Positions 1 through 5,835 of a stretch of 8,752 nt of DNA are shown piece by piece. The translations under genes and the position numbers were made by a program. Source of the DNA: Collinsella sp. GTDB lineage: Bacteria > Actinomycetota > Coriobacteriia > Coriobacteriales > Coriobacteriaceae. The DNA lies in NCBI GenBank assembly GCA_019413955.1, contig DXMX01000002.1:43092-51843 (forward strand), read 5' to 3'. The notes under the pieces are model-generated. The model saw nothing but the letters and a program-made list of their open reading frames with translations, searched no databases and was not told the origin of the DNA. Positions within the stretch are counted from its first letter, which is position 1; each line of letters begins with the position of its first letter.

Positions 1-131
1 CAGATACGACCGCCGGCAAGCTCGCGAACACGGGCGACACAGCACCGAGCGCAATAGCACTCGCAGGAATCGCCGCCATGGGACTCGGAATAACCACCGC
101 AGCCGCACGCCGCATCAAGAACTCAAAATAG
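1..131 (+). CDS. Sortase-anchored surface protein, C-terminal end (partial)
   Basis: This is the last 42 codons of a gene that begins before the window; complete codons start at base 3 and the stop is TAG at 129-131. The translation contains LANTGD, a variant of the LPXTG sortase signal. It is followed by a hydrophobic stretch rich in Ala, Ile, Leu and Gly (about 20 residues) and a basic tail (ARRIKNSK). This order of sorting motif, membrane segment and positive tail is the standard cell-wall sorting signal: sortase cleaves between Thr and Gly and links the protein to peptidoglycan. The ectodomain lies outside the window, so its role (adhesin, pilin or enzyme) cannot be told. A strong terminator follows 45 bases later. 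Confidence 0.85.
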   Translation, partial: DTTAGKLANTGDTAPSAIALAGIAAMGLGITTAAARRIKNSK

Positions 132-175
132 CCGCCAGAGCATACTACCTTCGCCAATCCACAAACCCAGAGACA

Positions 176-215
176 AAAGAGGCCCGTTTCCCCACCTAAG
201 GAAACGGGCCTCTTT
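176..215 (+). terminator. Rho-independent terminator of the surface protein gene
   Basis: A perfect 16-bp inverted repeat (176-191 and 200-215) encloses an 8-base loop. The stem is GC-rich in the middle, with an A-run on the left and TCTTT on the right. The minus strand also runs into a T-run, so it may stop transcripts from both directions, including read-through from the SRP RNA gene. Confidence 0.9.
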
Positions 216-360
216 AACTGCAAAAATTCAAGCAACAGCACCGCCGCCTCTTGAACCACGTAGCCATCAATGCCCAGACAACGCCAGCAAGCCGCATTCC
301 GCAAGGGATAGATTAAATTAGATAAACGCGCCCTTACGGGTGATTTTTGGACGACGGGGG

Positions 361-449
361 CCGGCCGGCGGCGAGGTGTTTAGTAGTCGAGCGATCCCGC
401 AGGCGAAGCCGAGGACCAGCGAGACACCAAATACCTCGCCGCCGGCCGG
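361..449. repeat. Large hairpin with 21-bp GC-rich arms
   Basis: The arms at 361-381 and 429-449 are inverted copies with one difference in 21. That difference is a G-U pair if the plus strand is transcribed and an A-C mismatch if the minus strand is, so the RNA would fold slightly better from the plus strand. The 47-base loop contains a small GGC-GAA-GCC hairpin. The element lies between the two flanking terminators (surface protein and SRP RNA). I see no convincing promoter or coding frame. It may be a dispersed palindromic repeat or a structured RNA; the sequence alone does not decide. Confidence 0.6.
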
Positions 450-464
450 GCCGTGTCGCGGCAC

Positions 465-483
465 CAAAAAGCGCCCGTGCGCT
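465..483 (-). terminator. Terminator of the SRP RNA gene
   Basis: Read on the minus strand, a 5-bp stem AGCGC/GCGCT with an ACGG loop (470-483) is followed directly by a T-run (466-470). It abuts the closing stem of the SRP RNA, so the primary transcript probably ends about 17 bases past the mature RNA and is trimmed. Confidence 0.7.
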
Positions 484-577
484 CGATGGATTCGGATGCC
501 CGACAGAGGCTCCTTATGGCTGCTTCCTTCCGGACCTGACCAGATTCGGAACATGTCGTCATCCGAACCCATCGAAC
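482..577 (-). ncRNA. ffs: Bacterial small SRP RNA (4.5S RNA)
   Basis: This is the RNA component of the signal recognition particle, which binds Ffh and targets membrane and secreted proteins to the translocon. On the minus strand it carries the nearly invariant apical core GGTCAGGTCCGGAAGGAAGC, including the GGAA tetraloop and the Ffh-binding internal loops. The two ends (484-498 and 560-574) form a 15-bp closing helix with one G-U pair. Outward pairing to about 477/581 is possible but competes with the terminator hairpin. The length of about 95 nt fits the short SRP RNA type without an Alu domain. The exact mature ends are estimated from the helix. It has its own promoter (596-624) and terminator (465-483), so it is a single-gene unit. 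Confidence 0.95.
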
Positions 578-595
578 GCGCTAGGCGCTCGGTAT

Positions 596-624
596 ATCTT
601 ACCTGCTCCCGCCCGCCAGAGCAA
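596..624 (-). promoter_or_regulatory. Promoter of the SRP RNA gene
   Basis: On the minus strand TTGCTC (619-624) and TAAGAT (596-601) are separated by exactly 17 bases. The predicted transcription start near 588-590 lies just upstream of the 5' end of the SRP RNA helix. The match is good for a housekeeping-sigma promoter of a highly expressed RNA. Confidence 0.7.
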
Positions 625-632
625 GGTAGCTA

Positions 633-716
633 ATTTGGGACGGAGCTTTTTTGACTACTTTTGCAGCCCGATTGCCAGAGCAGCCAATGAGTAGTCAAAA
701 TAGTCCCATCCCAAAA
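633..716. repeat. Imperfect palindromic element, 26-bp arms
   Basis: The arms at 634-659 and 690-715 match as inverted copies at 22 of 26 positions, sharing TTTGGGA and TTTTGACTACT. They enclose a 30-base centre in which GCAGCC occurs twice. No open frame of interest is present. The shape is that of a REP- or MITE-like intergenic element. It lies directly upstream of the SRP RNA promoter and does not interrupt it. Confidence 0.6.
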
Positions 717-732
717 TGACCGGCTTGGTGCC

Positions 733-897
733 GCACCACAGAAAGGACCTATCTACTACGTTTAGGCCGCAAGGGTCAACCATAGCCGGCTTTTTCGAAA
801 ATCGGCAAGCTTTCTACCTGCGGTTTTGTTTTTGCAAATTCCGGGATGGTCGAGGGTGGCCGGTTTAACGTAGTAGATGGCCGCATTTCGTGGCAAA
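733..897. repeat. MITE-like element with imperfect long inverted ends
   Basis: A perfect 12-bp inverted repeat (751-762 and 867-878, ATCTACTACGTT) is the core of longer similarity. Outward, both halves share a CCAC-GAAA-GG pattern. Inward, both share CTACGTTTA, then a GGCC block, then GTCAACCAT or GTCGACCAT. The whole segment therefore reads as one degenerate palindrome of about 165 bp. Short open frames on both strands here are explained by this structure. No transposase is present, so any mobility would have to be supplied from elsewhere. The boundaries are approximate. Confidence 0.5.
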
Positions 898-941
898 CGG
901 TCCGACCAAAGACCCAAGGCAGCCAACCTCGAATGGCCATT

Positions 942-1020
942 CTCGAAGTTGCGGTGGAATACGGACTGAATTGGCCCCTTAAAGGCAAAAACGCTCCGTA
1001 TTTCACCGCGACTTATCGAG
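942..1020. repeat. Palindromic element just after the tadA-glycerate kinase gene
   Basis: Arms at 942-965 and 995-1020 are inverted copies (CTCGA, GCGGTG, AATACGGA shared). The inner 15 bp (951-965 and 995-1009) differ at only one position, and the outer part has a 2-base length difference. The 29-base centre contains CCTTAAAGG. On the minus strand it begins only 11 bases beyond the stop codon of the fusion gene. It could therefore serve as that transcript's 3' hairpin, although no T-run follows the stem. A second small palindrome (929-946, around ATGGCCAT) precedes it. Confidence 0.55.
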
Positions 1021-1030
1021 GGGATGGGTT

Positions 1031-2812
1031 TTAGATACGGCCAAGGTCGTAGGATCGAGCGGCCGCTTCGCCGGCGCAGATGAGGTTGGTTGTGGCTTCT
1101 TGCGGATCGAGTGCCTGTTCCAGGCCCATGGGTTTGCGGCAAATCGGCAGTACAAGGTCGATGCCTTGCCCATACACCGCATCCAGGTTATCAGCGCGAC
1201 CGCCCACGACAGCAATCACCGGTTTGCCACACCGCTTGGCACGACGGGCCACACCCACCGGCGCCTTACCGGCAGCGGACTGCTCATCCATATTGCCCTC
1301 GCCCGTTATGACCAGGTCGACATCGCGCACGCGCTCGTCAAACCCCACGAGATCGAGCACCGTCCCCACACCCGAGCGCAGCTTCGCACCGAGCGCCAGC
1401 AGCGCCGCGCCCAAGCCACCGGCAGCGCCCGCGCCGGGCACGCCGAGCACCGAGCCAAATGTCCGTGCGCCCTCGGGCGTGCGCAACAAACCCTGGGCTC
1501 GAGCTCCGGCAATCGCCGTATCGAGCAGGCGGCCGTAGCCGACCATCCAGCTGTCGCACCTGCTCAGCGCCTCGGCAGCATCCGTCGGCAGGCCCTTCTG
1601 TCCGCCGAACACCGCAAGCGCGCCGCGACGCCCTACGAGCGGATTCTCGACATCCGAAAGCACAACGATACGAGCGCCATCCAAAGCCTGCAGCGCTGAC
1701 GTCAAATCGATACTCGCCACGTGTTCAAGGCCCGCAAGACCGGGGGCGACATCGCAGCCCTGATCATCGACCACGCGCGCGCCCAGCGCCTGCAGCATAC
1801 CGGCGCCACCATCGTTGGTGGCGCTGCCGCCCAAGCCAATATAGATAGTCTTTGCCCCGGCACGAACCGCACGGAGCATCAGCTCGCCCACGCCATAGGT
1901 TGTGGCCGCCAACGCCGTCGACTCCGTGCAAGGCGAATACCCAATTCCGGCCGCCTCGGCCATCTCGATGACCGCGGACTTGCGCTCGACATCAACCAGC
2001 ATCCGGGCAGACACGCGGTCGCCCAAGGGACCTGCCACCTCGCAGGTCACAATCTCACCGCCGCACGCGGCAACGGCATCGAGCGTTCCCTCGCCACCAT
2101 CTGCCAGCGGCAATGCGCGCACCTCGGCATCGGGCCAAACGCGGCGCACGCCTTCGGCTACCGCCGCCTCCGCCTGCGCGCTCGAAACGCTGCCCTTAAA
2201 GGAGTCGATCGCCAACAGCACACGGCGGGGTCGGCGGCACGCAGGACCAAAGTCAACCGCCGTGCCAGCATCCTCACCGGCACCTGCAAGCGCTGCGGCG
2301 TGAGCGGCGTGTGCTTCAAGATCGGCCCCACAACCGCAATCAGCGCCGCCCGCTCCGCGCAGACCGCCAAAATAGCTACTCAGCAGCTCGCGGCATTCAT
2401 CCGCCAGGACCCCAGCCGTCACGTTAAACCGATGATTCAGGCGCGAATCGGCATTCAGGTCATACAGCGAACCCAACGCGCCCGCCTTGGCATCACTCGC
2501 GCCATACACGCAGCGTCCCACGCGCGCGTTGACCATAAGACCCGCGCACATGCAGCAGGGTTCCAACGTCACATAGACCGTACAGTCGGAAAGGCGCCAG
2601 CGGCCAAGCGCCTGGGCAGCGGCGCACACGGCCGCAAACTCGGCATGAGCCGAAGGATCCTGGTCGAGCTCGCGCCGATTGTGCGCCCGCGCGACGATCT
2701 CGCCGTCGCGCACCACCACAGCGCCAATGGGCACTTCGCCCACTGCCGCGGCGGCGCGCGCCACCGCCAGCGCCTCGCGCATGAACTTCTCGTCGATTTC
2801 GGTGATCGTCAT
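1031..2812 (-). CDS. tadA/glxK: TadA tRNA adenosine deaminase fused to glycerate kinase
   Basis: The product is 593 residues in one uninterrupted frame. Residues 1-150 are a TadA domain, which converts A34 to inosine in tRNA-Arg(ACG). H56-A57-E58 supplies one zinc ligand and the catalytic glutamate, and PCCMC at 85-89 supplies zinc ligands C86 and C89. An Ala/Gly-rich linker (about 151-196) leads to a complete type-1 glycerate kinase domain (about 197-593). It starts RVLLAIDSFKGS and contains ADGGEGT (238-243), GLGGSATNDGG (326-336) and GEGNMDEQ followed by GK (504-516). That domain phosphorylates D-glycerate. The start is ATG 2812, with GGGAAGG 6 bases upstream. A GTG at 2863 in frame abuts the tRNA-Ser gene, has no such site and is less likely. 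No start codon with a ribosome binding site is visible at the domain junction. Each half has the usual length of its free-standing family. The cytosolic roles appear unrelated; why they are joined is unknown. Confidence 0.92.
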   Translation of the reverse strand: MTITEIDEKFMREALAVARAAAAVGEVPIGAVVVRDGEIVARAHNRRELDQDPSAHAEFAAVCAAAQALGRWRLSDCTVYVTLEPCCMCAGLMVNARVGRCVYGASDAKAGALGSLYDLNADSRLNHRFNVTAGVLADECRELLSSYFGGLRGAGGADCGCGADLEAHAAHAAALAGAGEDAGTAVDFGPACRRPRRVLLAIDSFKGSVSSAQAEAAVAEGVRRVWPDAEVRALPLADGGEGTLDAVAACGGEIVTCEVAGPLGDRVSARMLVDVERKSAVIEMAEAAGIGYSPCTESTALAATTYGVGELMLRAVRAGAKTIYIGLGGSATNDGGAGMLQALGARVVDDQGCDVAPGLAGLEHVASIDLTSALQALDGARIVVLSDVENPLVGRRGALAVFGGQKGLPTDAAEALSRCDSWMVGYGRLLDTAIAGARAQGLLRTPEGARTFGSVLGVPGAGAAGGLGAALLALGAKLRSGVGTVLDLVGFDERVRDVDLVITGEGNMDEQSAAGKAPVGVARRAKRCGKPVIAVVGGRADNLDAVYGQGIDLVLPICRKPMGLEQALDPQEATTNLICAGEAAARSYDLGRI

Positions 2813-2847
2813 CGTTCGCCTTCCCTGTTGCAAATTCAAAACGATGC

Positions 2848-2853
2848 TATCAT
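2848..2853 (+). promoter_or_regulatory. Possible -10 element of the tRNA-Ser gene
   Basis: TATCAT lies 10 bases before the first base of the tRNA. The best upstream partner, TTGCAA at 2829-2834, is only 13 bases away, which is short, so the -35 assignment is uncertain. The 51-bp gap between tRNA-Ser and the divergent tadA fusion must hold both promoters. I cannot identify the minus-strand one. Confidence 0.3.
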
Positions 2854-2863
2854 TACGACTCAC

Positions 2864-2953
2864 GGAGAGATGGCAGAGCGGTTGAATGCGGCGGTCTTGA
2901 AAACCGTTGAGCGCGAGAGCGTTCCGGGGGTTCGAATCCCCCTCTCTCCGCCA
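2864..2953 (+). tRNA. tRNA-Ser, anticodon UGA
   Basis: The acceptor arms GGAGAGA (2864-2870) and TCTCTCC (2943-2949) pair perfectly. The discriminator is G2950 and a CCA end is encoded at 2951-2953. The anticodon loop CTTGAAA is closed by a 5-bp stem and presents TGA at 2898-2900, reading UCA and related serine codons. A long variable arm (GAGCGCGAGAGCGTTC region) marks a class II tRNA, as expected for serine. The T arm carries GGTTCGAATCC. It lies on the opposite strand to both neighbouring protein genes. Its CCA end is only 3 bases from the stop codon of the TetR-type gene, so there is no room for a terminator of its own in non-coding DNA. Confidence 0.97.
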
Positions 2954-2956
2954 CTC

Positions 2957-3553
2957 CTAGTGATGCACCGGTGTCATGGTCCGCTCAAACAGTGCATCGA
3001 CCACGTCGGCTATCTCAGGTCGACGCTCAAGGTCGTGGCCTGATTCCCACCATATCGTGAAAAGTCGAATAATACCGCCGGCGACAAACTCAGACGTCGT
3101 CTCGAGTGACACGGGGGCCAGGGCATCCTCGGCAAGCACGTTCATCACACGCTCGCGGATGGAGCGGGCAATGCGGTCGCAAATAACGTTGGTCAACATG
3201 CCCGACATGCTGCTTGCCAAAATGTTATCCATGAGCCGCTCGTGCGCCAGAATCAAATCCATGGCATCGTCCAAAATCGCGTGCCGAAGCGCGCGCACGT
3301 CCTCGGCAGATACCGCGCCGGCCTCATCGGGCTGTTTTTGCGGCAAGCCCGACATGAGCTCATCGATATAAAAGGCAAAGTAATCGTTCTTGTCGCGAAA
3401 GTGCTTGTAGAACGTCGTGCGGCGAATCATGGCGCGGTCGCACAGCATGGCAACCGTCAGGTCCTCAAAACGATGCTCCTCGAGAAGCTCGGTAAAGGCA
3501 TCGAACAGGGCGCGGTAGGTTTTCTTGATGCGAAGGTCCACTGGTATCGCCAT
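2957..3553 (-). CDS. TetR/AcrR-family transcriptional regulator
   Basis: The product is 198 residues, a normal TetR length. Residues about 9-56 form the N-terminal helix-turn-helix domain: KKTYRALFDAFTELL, then FEDLTVAMLCDRAMIRRTTFYKHF, where the family's TFYKHF recognition helix is clear. It is followed by KNDYF. The rest is an alpha-helical C-terminal ligand and dimer domain without a signature I can tie to a ligand. Start ATG 3553 is chosen because the domain begins right after it and a TAAGAT promoter element lies about 40 bases upstream. The ribosome binding site is weak (CTGAGG too close to the ATG), and longer frames upstream overlap lemA antisense. It is divergent from lemA, so lemA or itself is a candidate target, but nothing in the sequence proves it. 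Confidence 0.88.
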   Translation of the reverse strand: MAIPVDLRIKKTYRALFDAFTELLEEHRFEDLTVAMLCDRAMIRRTTFYKHFRDKNDYFAFYIDELMSGLPQKQPDEAGAVSAEDVRALRHAILDDAMDLILAHERLMDNILASSMSGMLTNVICDRIARSIRERVMNVLAEDALAPVSLETTSEFVAGGIIRLFTIWWESGHDLERRPEIADVVDALFERTMTPVHH

Positions 3554-3590
3554 CCTCAGGGCAAAGACAACACTCGTCAATCTGTCGCAT

Positions 3591-3596
3591 ATCTTA
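3591..3596 (-). promoter_or_regulatory. Probable -10 element of the TetR-type gene
   Basis: TAAGAT on the minus strand is identical to the -10 of the SRP RNA promoter in this window. It would start transcription near 3583, giving a leader of about 30 bases. No good -35 is seen at 16-18 bp. An 8-bp inverted repeat GGGCAAAG/CTTTGCCC (3559-3566 and 3614-3621) brackets it with a 47-bp gap, which is wide for a TetR operator. Confidence 0.4.
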
Positions 3597-3662
3597 CACC
3601 TGTACCTCGCGCGCTTTGCCCCGGTGCCGACCCCGACGAAAACACAACGCTTACCGGAAAGT

Positions 3663-3691
3663 TCGGCACGACAAAACGTTGCGGGTATACT
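3663..3691 (+). promoter_or_regulatory. Probable promoter of lemA
   Basis: TCGGCA (3663-3668) and TATACT (3686-3691) are separated by 17 bases. The -10 is strong and the -35 matches 4 of 6 consensus bases. Transcription would start near 3698, leaving a leader of about 55 bases before the lemA start. Confidence 0.5.
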
Positions 3692-3752
3692 AGTAGCGTT
3701 ATACCAACGGCAGCTGGCGCATGCCGCCGCGGCCATTCGAAACGGAGACATC

Positions 3753-4304
3753 ATGCTTCCCGTCATCATCGGCATCGTTGTTGTCATTGTGATTGCCTGC
3801 GCCATCGCCGGCATCTACAACAACATGGTCACCAAGCGTAACCGCATCGATAACGCCTGGCAGAACATCGATACGCAGCTGCAGCGTCGCAACGACCTGA
3901 TCCCCAACCTGGTCGAGACCGTCAAGGGCTACGCCAAGCACGAGCAGGAGACGCTCTCCGCCGTGATCAGCGCGCGTAACACCGCCGTCAAGGCCACCAC
4001 GCCCGAAGCCAAGATGGAAGCCGACAACGTGCTGACCGGTGCGCTGCGCCAGCTCTTCGCCGTAGCCGAGGCCTATCCCGATCTTAAGGCAAACACCAAC
4101 TTTACGCAGCTGCAGACATCGCTCGAGGATACCGAGAACAAGATTAGCTATGCACGCCAGAGCTACAACGACTGCGTGCTCAGCTACAACAACGCCATTC
4201 AAACGTTCCCGGCTGTCATCTTTGCCGGCATCTTCCAGTTTAAGGAGCGCCAGGGCTTCGAGGCCGCCGAAGCAGCCCGCCAGGCCCCGACCGTCAAGTT
4301 CTAG
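3753..4304 (+). CDS. lemA: LemA family protein
   Basis: The product is 183 residues. A single hydrophobic segment at residues 3-22, rich in Val and Ile, anchors the N-terminus in the membrane. It is followed by the conserved LemA helical region: NRIDNAWQNIDTQLQRRNDL (30-49), IPNLVETVKGYAKHE (50-64), and ENKISYARQSYND with YNNAI (128-149). The C-terminal FPAVIFAGIFQFKERQGFE (152-170) matches the family's conserved FP-x5-F motif. Length and domain order are normal. Known structures show long helical bundles, and the biochemical role is not settled. ATG 3753 is preceded by GGAG five bases upstream. The longer open frame back to 3525 runs through the promoter and is not real. The gene ends in two tandem TAG stops and a strong terminator, so it is monocistronic, without the TPM-domain gene that often follows lemA. 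Confidence 0.93.
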   Translation: MLPVIIGIVVVIVIACAIAGIYNNMVTKRNRIDNAWQNIDTQLQRRNDLIPNLVETVKGYAKHEQETLSAVISARNTAVKATTPEAKMEADNVLTGALRQLFAVAEAYPDLKANTNFTQLQTSLEDTENKISYARQSYNDCVLSYNNAIQTFPAVIFAGIFQFKERQGFEAAEAARQAPTVKF

Positions 4305-4340
4305 TAGTTTGACAGCGCATCCTTAATCGGCCAAATGCAT

Positions 4341-4387
4341 AAACCGCCCCGTCGAATGCATACTTCGACGGGGCGGTTTCCTTTTTC
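4341..4387 (+). terminator. Rho-independent terminator of lemA
   Basis: A perfect 16-bp stem (4341-4356 and 4364-4379) with a 7-base loop is followed by TTTCCTTTTT. It lies 36 bases after the lemA stop. Confidence 0.93.
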
Positions 4388-4405
4388 GCGAAGGCCCCCC
4401 TCTAA

Positions 4406-4617
4406 GCGCCGTGCATTTTCAGGAGTATTCAACATAGCCAAGAGCTTCGGGCGCCACGATAAATGCCAAAGACCGCGAATATCCCTGCAAATCAAACGCT
4501 GTCAGCCCATAACCCCGCCCATCATTCGTAGAAAACATCGAGAAATCCCGATTTTTGCCCGAGGTCGGTATGCAGGGGCCTTCGATTGCAGAATACTCGC
4601 AAAAATGCACGTCGCCG
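4406..4617. repeat. 212-bp element with imperfect 26-bp inverted ends
   Basis: The left end (4406-4431) and right end (4590-4616) are inverted copies sharing CGTGCATTTT and GAGTATTC. The interior is not palindromic. This shape, with terminal inverted repeats and no transposase, is that of a non-autonomous MITE-like element. A minus-strand open frame runs through it (down to 4419), but its only ATG lies inside the ilvE terminator hairpin, so I do not call a gene. The element sits neatly between the lemA and ilvE terminators. I cannot see a target-site duplication clearly. Confidence 0.5.
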
Positions 4618-4682
4618 CCACCCCCACATGGCGCGAAGCAAAACAAAAGCGCGGCCTTCCTTTCCGGCGCACTCCGCAGGAC

Positions 4683-4725
4683 GAAAGAACCCCCGCCGTG
4701 CGTAGTGCACAGCGGGGGTTCTTTC
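4683..4725 (-). terminator. Terminator of ilvE
   Basis: A perfect 14-bp stem (4683-4696 and 4712-4725) contains five consecutive G-C pairs. The loop can pair further (GTGC/GCAC). Both outer arms carry TTCTTTC-type pyrimidine ends. It lies 57 bases past the ilvE stop. It could also stop any plus-strand transcription coming from lemA. Confidence 0.85.
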
Positions 4726-4782
4726 ATGTCCGAGGACGCGCCGGGAGGGAAGGCCGCCCTCGGGCCGGACAGCTAAGACAGC

Positions 4783-5835
4783 TTACGCGACGGTGTAAAC
4801 CCAGTTGTGCTTGTCCTCGACAGCACCGGACTGGATGCCAGTCAGGGTCTCGCGGAGCTTCTTCATCACAGGGCCGATCTCGGTGTAGCCAGCCGGGAAG
4901 GTCACGGTCTCGTCGGCGCCGTAAACCTTGTTGTCGATCTCGCCAACCGGGGAGATGACGGCAGCGGTGCCGCACAGGCCGCACTCGACAAAGGTACCGG
5001 CCTTGACCTCGGCCCACTCGACGGGGCGCTGATCGACGGTCATACCCAGGTCCTGAGCAACCTGAACGAGCGAACGACGGGTGATGGAAGGCAGGATGGA
5101 GTCGGTGTGCGACTGCGGAACGACGAGCGTACCGTCCTCCTTCACGAACAGGACGTTGGCGCCGCCGGTCTCCTCGACATAGGTGCGGGACTCGGAGTCG
5201 AGATACAGGTTCTCGGCATAGCCCTCGCGATGGGCCTCCATCGTGGGCTTGAGGGACATGGCGTAGTTCAGGCCGGCCTTGATATTGCCGGTGCCGTGCG
5301 GTGCGGCACGGTCGTACTCGGAAACGCGCAGCTTAACGGGCTTAAGGCCACCCTTAAAGTACGGACCGACCGGGGTCACGAGAATGCGGAACGTGTACTC
5401 AGGAGCGGGAGCCACGCCAATCACGTCACCGGAGCCGATCATAAACGGACGCACGTACAGGGTCGCACCGGAACCGAAGGGCGGAACCCAGGCGGCGTTT
5501 GCAGAAACGACCTGCTTGACAGCCTCGACGAACTTGTCCTTGGGGAACGGGGGCATCTCGAGGCGCTGGGCAGAGTTATACATACGCTCGGCGTTCATGT
5601 CGGGACGGAAGCAGACGATGCTGCCGTCCTCGGCGGTGTAAGCCTTCAGGCCCTCAAAGACCTCCTGGCAGTAATGGAAGATGCCGCCGCACTCGGAGAC
5701 ATGCAGGGTGTGGTCGGTGGTCAGGCCGCCCTCGTCCCACTCGCCGTCCTTCCAATGGGCCTCGTAGCTGTAATCGGTCTTCATGTAGCCAAAGCCGAGG
5801 CTACCCCAATCGATATCCTTCTTCTCGACAGTCAT
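4783..5835 (-). CDS. ilvE: Branched-chain amino acid aminotransferase
   Basis: The product is 350 residues, a fold-type IV PLP enzyme that interconverts valine, leucine and isoleucine with their 2-oxo acids using glutamate/2-oxoglutarate, in the cytosol. Visible family features are EVFEGLKAY (58-66), CFRPDMNAERM (75-85), YVRPF (127-131), the PLP lysine K186 in GTGNIKAGLNYA, EETGGANVLFV (221-231) and GTAAVISPVG (289-298). The length fits the larger, eukaryote-like BCAT subgroup rather than the roughly 308-residue E. coli type. A CGLC motif at 285-288 is in the position of the redox CXXC known in mammalian BCATs. ATG 5835 has AAGGAG seven bases upstream. A GTG at 5985 in frame would add 50 Arg-rich residues unlike the family. 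The gene stands alone, with its own promoter, a long leader and a terminator. Confidence 0.95.
   Translation of the reverse strand: MTVEKKDIDWGSLGFGYMKTDYSYEAHWKDGEWDEGGLTTDHTLHVSECGGIFHYCQEVFEGLKAYTAEDGSIVCFRPDMNAERMYNSAQRLEMPPFPKDKFVEAVKQVVSANAAWVPPFGSGATLYVRPFMIGSGDVIGVAPAPEYTFRILVTPVGPYFKGGLKPVKLRVSEYDRAAPHGTGNIKAGLNYAMSLKPTMEAHREGYAENLYLDSESRTYVEETGGANVLFVKEDGTLVVPQSHTDSILPSITRRSLVQVAQDLGMTVDQRPVEWAEVKAGTFVECGLCGTAAVISPVGEIDNKVYGADETVTFPAGYTEIGPVMKKLRETLTGIQSGAVEDKHNWVYTVA

Noticed and set aside
340..694. Overlapping open frames on both strands across the SRP RNA region
   Set aside because: They run through the hairpin and the SRP RNA, have no ribosome binding sites and have Arg/Pro/Ser-rich shadow composition.
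762..1142. Short open frames on both strands (for example 776-1006 minus and 846-1034 plus)
   Set aside because: They lie within palindromic elements or antisense to the fusion gene. I found no ribosome binding site or family motif, and the frames mirror each other because of the palindromes.
1721..3043. 440-codon plus-strand open frame
   Set aside because: It is the antisense shadow of the TadA-glycerate kinase gene, running on through the tRNA-Ser. Its composition is Arg/His/Ala-rich, and the minus strand has clear domains.
3554..3814. Upstream extension of the TetR-type frame to ATG 3814
   Set aside because: The extension crosses the regulator's own promoter and overlaps the start of lemA in antisense. 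Its Met/Thr/Cys-rich composition is not part of the TetR fold.
4309..4314. Perfect TTGACA just after lemA
   Set aside because: No -10-like sequence occurs 15-19 bases downstream, and the lemA terminator follows directly.
4419..4727. 102-codon minus-strand open frame between ilvE and lemA
   Set aside because: Its only ATG is inside the ilvE terminator stem, it has no ribosome binding site, and its ends derive from the inverted repeats of the element. Kept as a question in the findings rather than called a gene.
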